From the NCBI GenBank assembly GCA_900757025.1, contig CAAEMG010000163.1, positions 1-5,960 on the forward strand: a stretch of DNA of 5,960 nt. Direction: 5' to 3'. The stretch comes from Clostridia bacterium. GTDB taxonomy: Bacteria; Bacillota; Clostridia; Lachnospirales; Anaerotignaceae. Position 1 is the stretch's first letter, and the number at the start of each line of letters is the position of its first letter. Below, piece after piece: positions 4,348-5,960 of this stretch. The notes beneath the pieces are model-generated. The model saw only the letters and a list, made by a program, of their open reading frames with translations. It was not told the DNA's origin and made no database searches. The translations under genes and the position numbers were made by a program.

Positions 4348-5889
4348 ATGAAAAATGAACTTGTTATAGTTTTAGACTTCGGCGGTCAGTATAATCAGCT
4401 TATTGCCAGAAGAGTAAGAGAATGTAATGTTTACTGTGAAGTTAAACCTTACACAATGCCTTTGGAGGAAATTAAGGAACTTTCTCCTAAGGGAATTATA
4501 TTTACAGGCGGGCCAAACAGTGTATATGATGAAAAATCTCCTCATATAGCTAAAGAAATATTTGAAATGGGTATTCCTATTTTGGGTATTTGCTATGGCA
4601 GCCAGCTTATAGCATATACTTTGGGCGGAAAGGTTGAAACTGCCCCTGTAAGCGAATATGGCCATACTGAAGTAACAGTTGAAACAAATGACGTTATATT
4701 TAACGGTGTTTCTCCTAAAACAGTATGTTGGATGAGCCATACAGATTATATTGCCGAGGTACCAGAAGGCTTTAAGGTTACAGCACATACTCCTGTATGC
4801 CCTGTTGCCGCAATGAGCTGTGATGAAAAGAAAATTTATGCAACACAGTTCCATCCGGAAGTTATGCACACCGCAGAGGGCATGAAAATGCTTTCAAACT
4901 TTGTTTTTAATGTTTGCGGCTGCAAAGGCGACTGGAAAATGTCATCATTTGTTGATGATACAATAAAAAATCTTAAAGAAAAAATCGGCGACGGCAAAGT
5001 TCTTTGTGCGCTTTCCGGCGGCGTAGATTCTTCTGTTGCGGCAGTTCTTCTTTCAAAGGCTATAGGCAAACAGCTTACATGCGTGTTTGTTGACCATGGT
5101 CTTTTAAGAAAAAATGAAGGCGACGAAGTTGAAGCTGTATTTGGTCCTGAAGGCCCTTATGAGCTTAACTTTATAAGAGTTAATGCACAGCAGAGATATT
5201 ATGATAAGCTTAAAGGCGTGGAAGAGCCTGAGGCTAAGAGAAAAATTATCGGTGCCGAATTTATAAGAGTTTTTGAAGAAGAAGCCAGAAAAATCGGCGC
5301 AGTTGATTTCCTTGTACAGGGAACGATTTATCCTGACGTAATTGAAAGCGGTCTTGGAAAATCTGCCGTTATTAAATCTCATCATAACGTAGGCGGACTT
5401 CCAGACGTAGTAGATTTCAAGGAAATTATAGAGCCTTTAAGAATGCTTTTCAAAGATGAAGTAAGAAAAGTAGGTCTTGAGCTTGGCATACCAGAATATC
5501 TTGTATTCCGTCAGCCATTCCCGGGTCCTGGTCTTGGAATAAGAATTATAGGCGAAGTTACGGAAGAAAAGGTAAAAATAGTTCAGGAAGCAGATGCTAT
5601 ATATCGTGAGGAAATTGCAAAAGCAGGAATAGACAAAGGTCTTGGACAGTATTTTGCAGCTCTTACCAATATGCGTTCTGTAGGCGTTATGGGCGATTTC
5701 AGAACATATGACTATGCTATTGCCCTTCGTGCCGTAAACACATCAGACTTTATGACAGCCGATGCAGCACAGCTTCCATGGGAAGTTCTTGCAAAGGTAA
5801 CAAACAGAATAGTAAACGAAGTAAAAGGTGTAAACCGTGTAATGTATGATTGTACGGGCAAACCACCGGCTACGATTGAGTTTGAATAA
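4348..5889 (+). CDS. guaA: GMP synthase, glutamine-hydrolysing
   Basis: It converts XMP, ATP and glutamine to GMP, taking the XMP made by the upstream gene. The ATG is seven bases from CGGAGG (4335-4340) and 15 bases after the guaB stop, so the two are cotranscribed. The 513 residues match the family length. The N-terminal class I glutamine amidotransferase (about 1-195) has the nucleophile Cys82 in GICYG and the H-P-E triad residues His169 and Glu171. The ATP-pyrophosphatase domain has its P-loop SGGVDSS at 223-229. The C-terminal dimerisation and XMP-binding domain contains FPGPGLGIR (391-399) and ends in KPPATIEFE, as is typical. All key residues are present. The 3' end of guaA is a known insertion site for integrative elements, but the frame here ends normally. 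Confidence 0.98.
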   Translation: MKNELVIVLDFGGQYNQLIARRVRECNVYCEVKPYTMPLEEIKELSPKGIIFTGGPNSVYDEKSPHIAKEIFEMGIPILGICYGSQLIAYTLGGKVETAPVSEYGHTEVTVETNDVIFNGVSPKTVCWMSHTDYIAEVPEGFKVTAHTPVCPVAAMSCDEKKIYATQFHPEVMHTAEGMKMLSNFVFNVCGCKGDWKMSSFVDDTIKNLKEKIGDGKVLCALSGGVDSSVAAVLLSKAIGKQLTCVFVDHGLLRKNEGDEVEAVFGPEGPYELNFIRVNAQQRYYDKLKGVEEPEAKRKIIGAEFIRVFEEEARKIGAVDFLVQGTIYPDVIESGLGKSAVIKSHHNVGGLPDVVDFKEIIEPLRMLFKDEVRKVGLELGIPEYLVFRQPFPGPGLGIRIIGEVTEEKVKIVQEADAIYREEIAKAGIDKGLGQYFAALTNMRSVGVMGDFRTYDYAIALRAVNTSDFMTADAAQLPWEVLAKVTNRIVNEVKGVNRVMYDCTGKPPATIEFE

Positions 5890-5960
5890 ATCGAGTTGCT
5901 TAAAAAAGCCAGTGTTTATGCGGGTTTCAGCGATTTCGATTAGTCTTTTGATAACAAATT
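5890..5960. other. Non-coding tail after guaA, no clear terminator
   Basis: Seventy-one bases follow the guaA stop. AATCGA (5889-5894) is inverted as TCGATT (5936-5941), 41 bases apart, and a weak GCTT/AAGC hairpin lies at about 5898-5909. Neither forms a convincing U-tailed terminator, so the operon may continue past the window or end just outside it. Confidence 0.4.

Noticed and set aside
4372..5385. Open frames on the minus strand opposite guaA and a frame inside guaB (3932-4147)
   Set aside because: They lie within highly conserved enzyme genes, lack ribosome sites and show no recognisable domains; they are shadows of the coding strand.

Overview
This is a low-GC Firmicutes chromosome segment. 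Strong AAGGAG-type ribosome sites, AT-rich spacers, U-tailed hairpin terminators and an A/T-ending codon style suggest the class Clostridia, possibly the Lachnospiraceae/Anaerotignum side; that placement is inference. All genes I can support lie on the + strand.

Left part (1-1085): an AT-rich, gene-free stretch leads to a near-perfect sigma-54 (-24/-12) promoter at 279-295. Upstream of it, at enhancer distance, lie a pair of direct repeats (161-188) and a perfect dyad (213-228). Downstream comes a leader with a long stem-loop (321-378), then three tandem micro-genes of 37, 24 and 24 codons (438-551, 582-656, 689-763). All three encode peptides ending in the same C-terminal signature, A-A-D-R-M-x3-H-N-Y-K-M-F. 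An 11-bp terminator-type hairpin (783-838) follows. Next is a 50-codon gene (876-1028) that I read as a diverged fourth member of the same family, closed by its own terminator (1051-1085).

Middle (1100-2649): a sigma-54 enhancer-binding activator of PAS - AAA+ - Fis-type HTH architecture, probably transcribed from its own sigma-A promoter. The adjacency of a sigma-54 activator and a sigma-54 promoter suggests a self-contained regulon: a PAS-sensed signal switches on a bank of tiny cationic peptides. I do not recognise the peptide family, and its function is unknown.

Right part (2650-5960): a consensus sigma-A promoter (2725-2753) and a two-hairpin leader precede guaB (IMP dehydrogenase) and guaA (GMP synthase). 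The two genes are 15 bases apart and form the standard IMP -> XMP -> GMP operon. Both look intact and ordinary. The window ends 71 bases after guaA, without a clear terminator.

The noteworthy system is the sigma-54-driven peptide cluster with its neighbouring activator. guaBA is conserved housekeeping.
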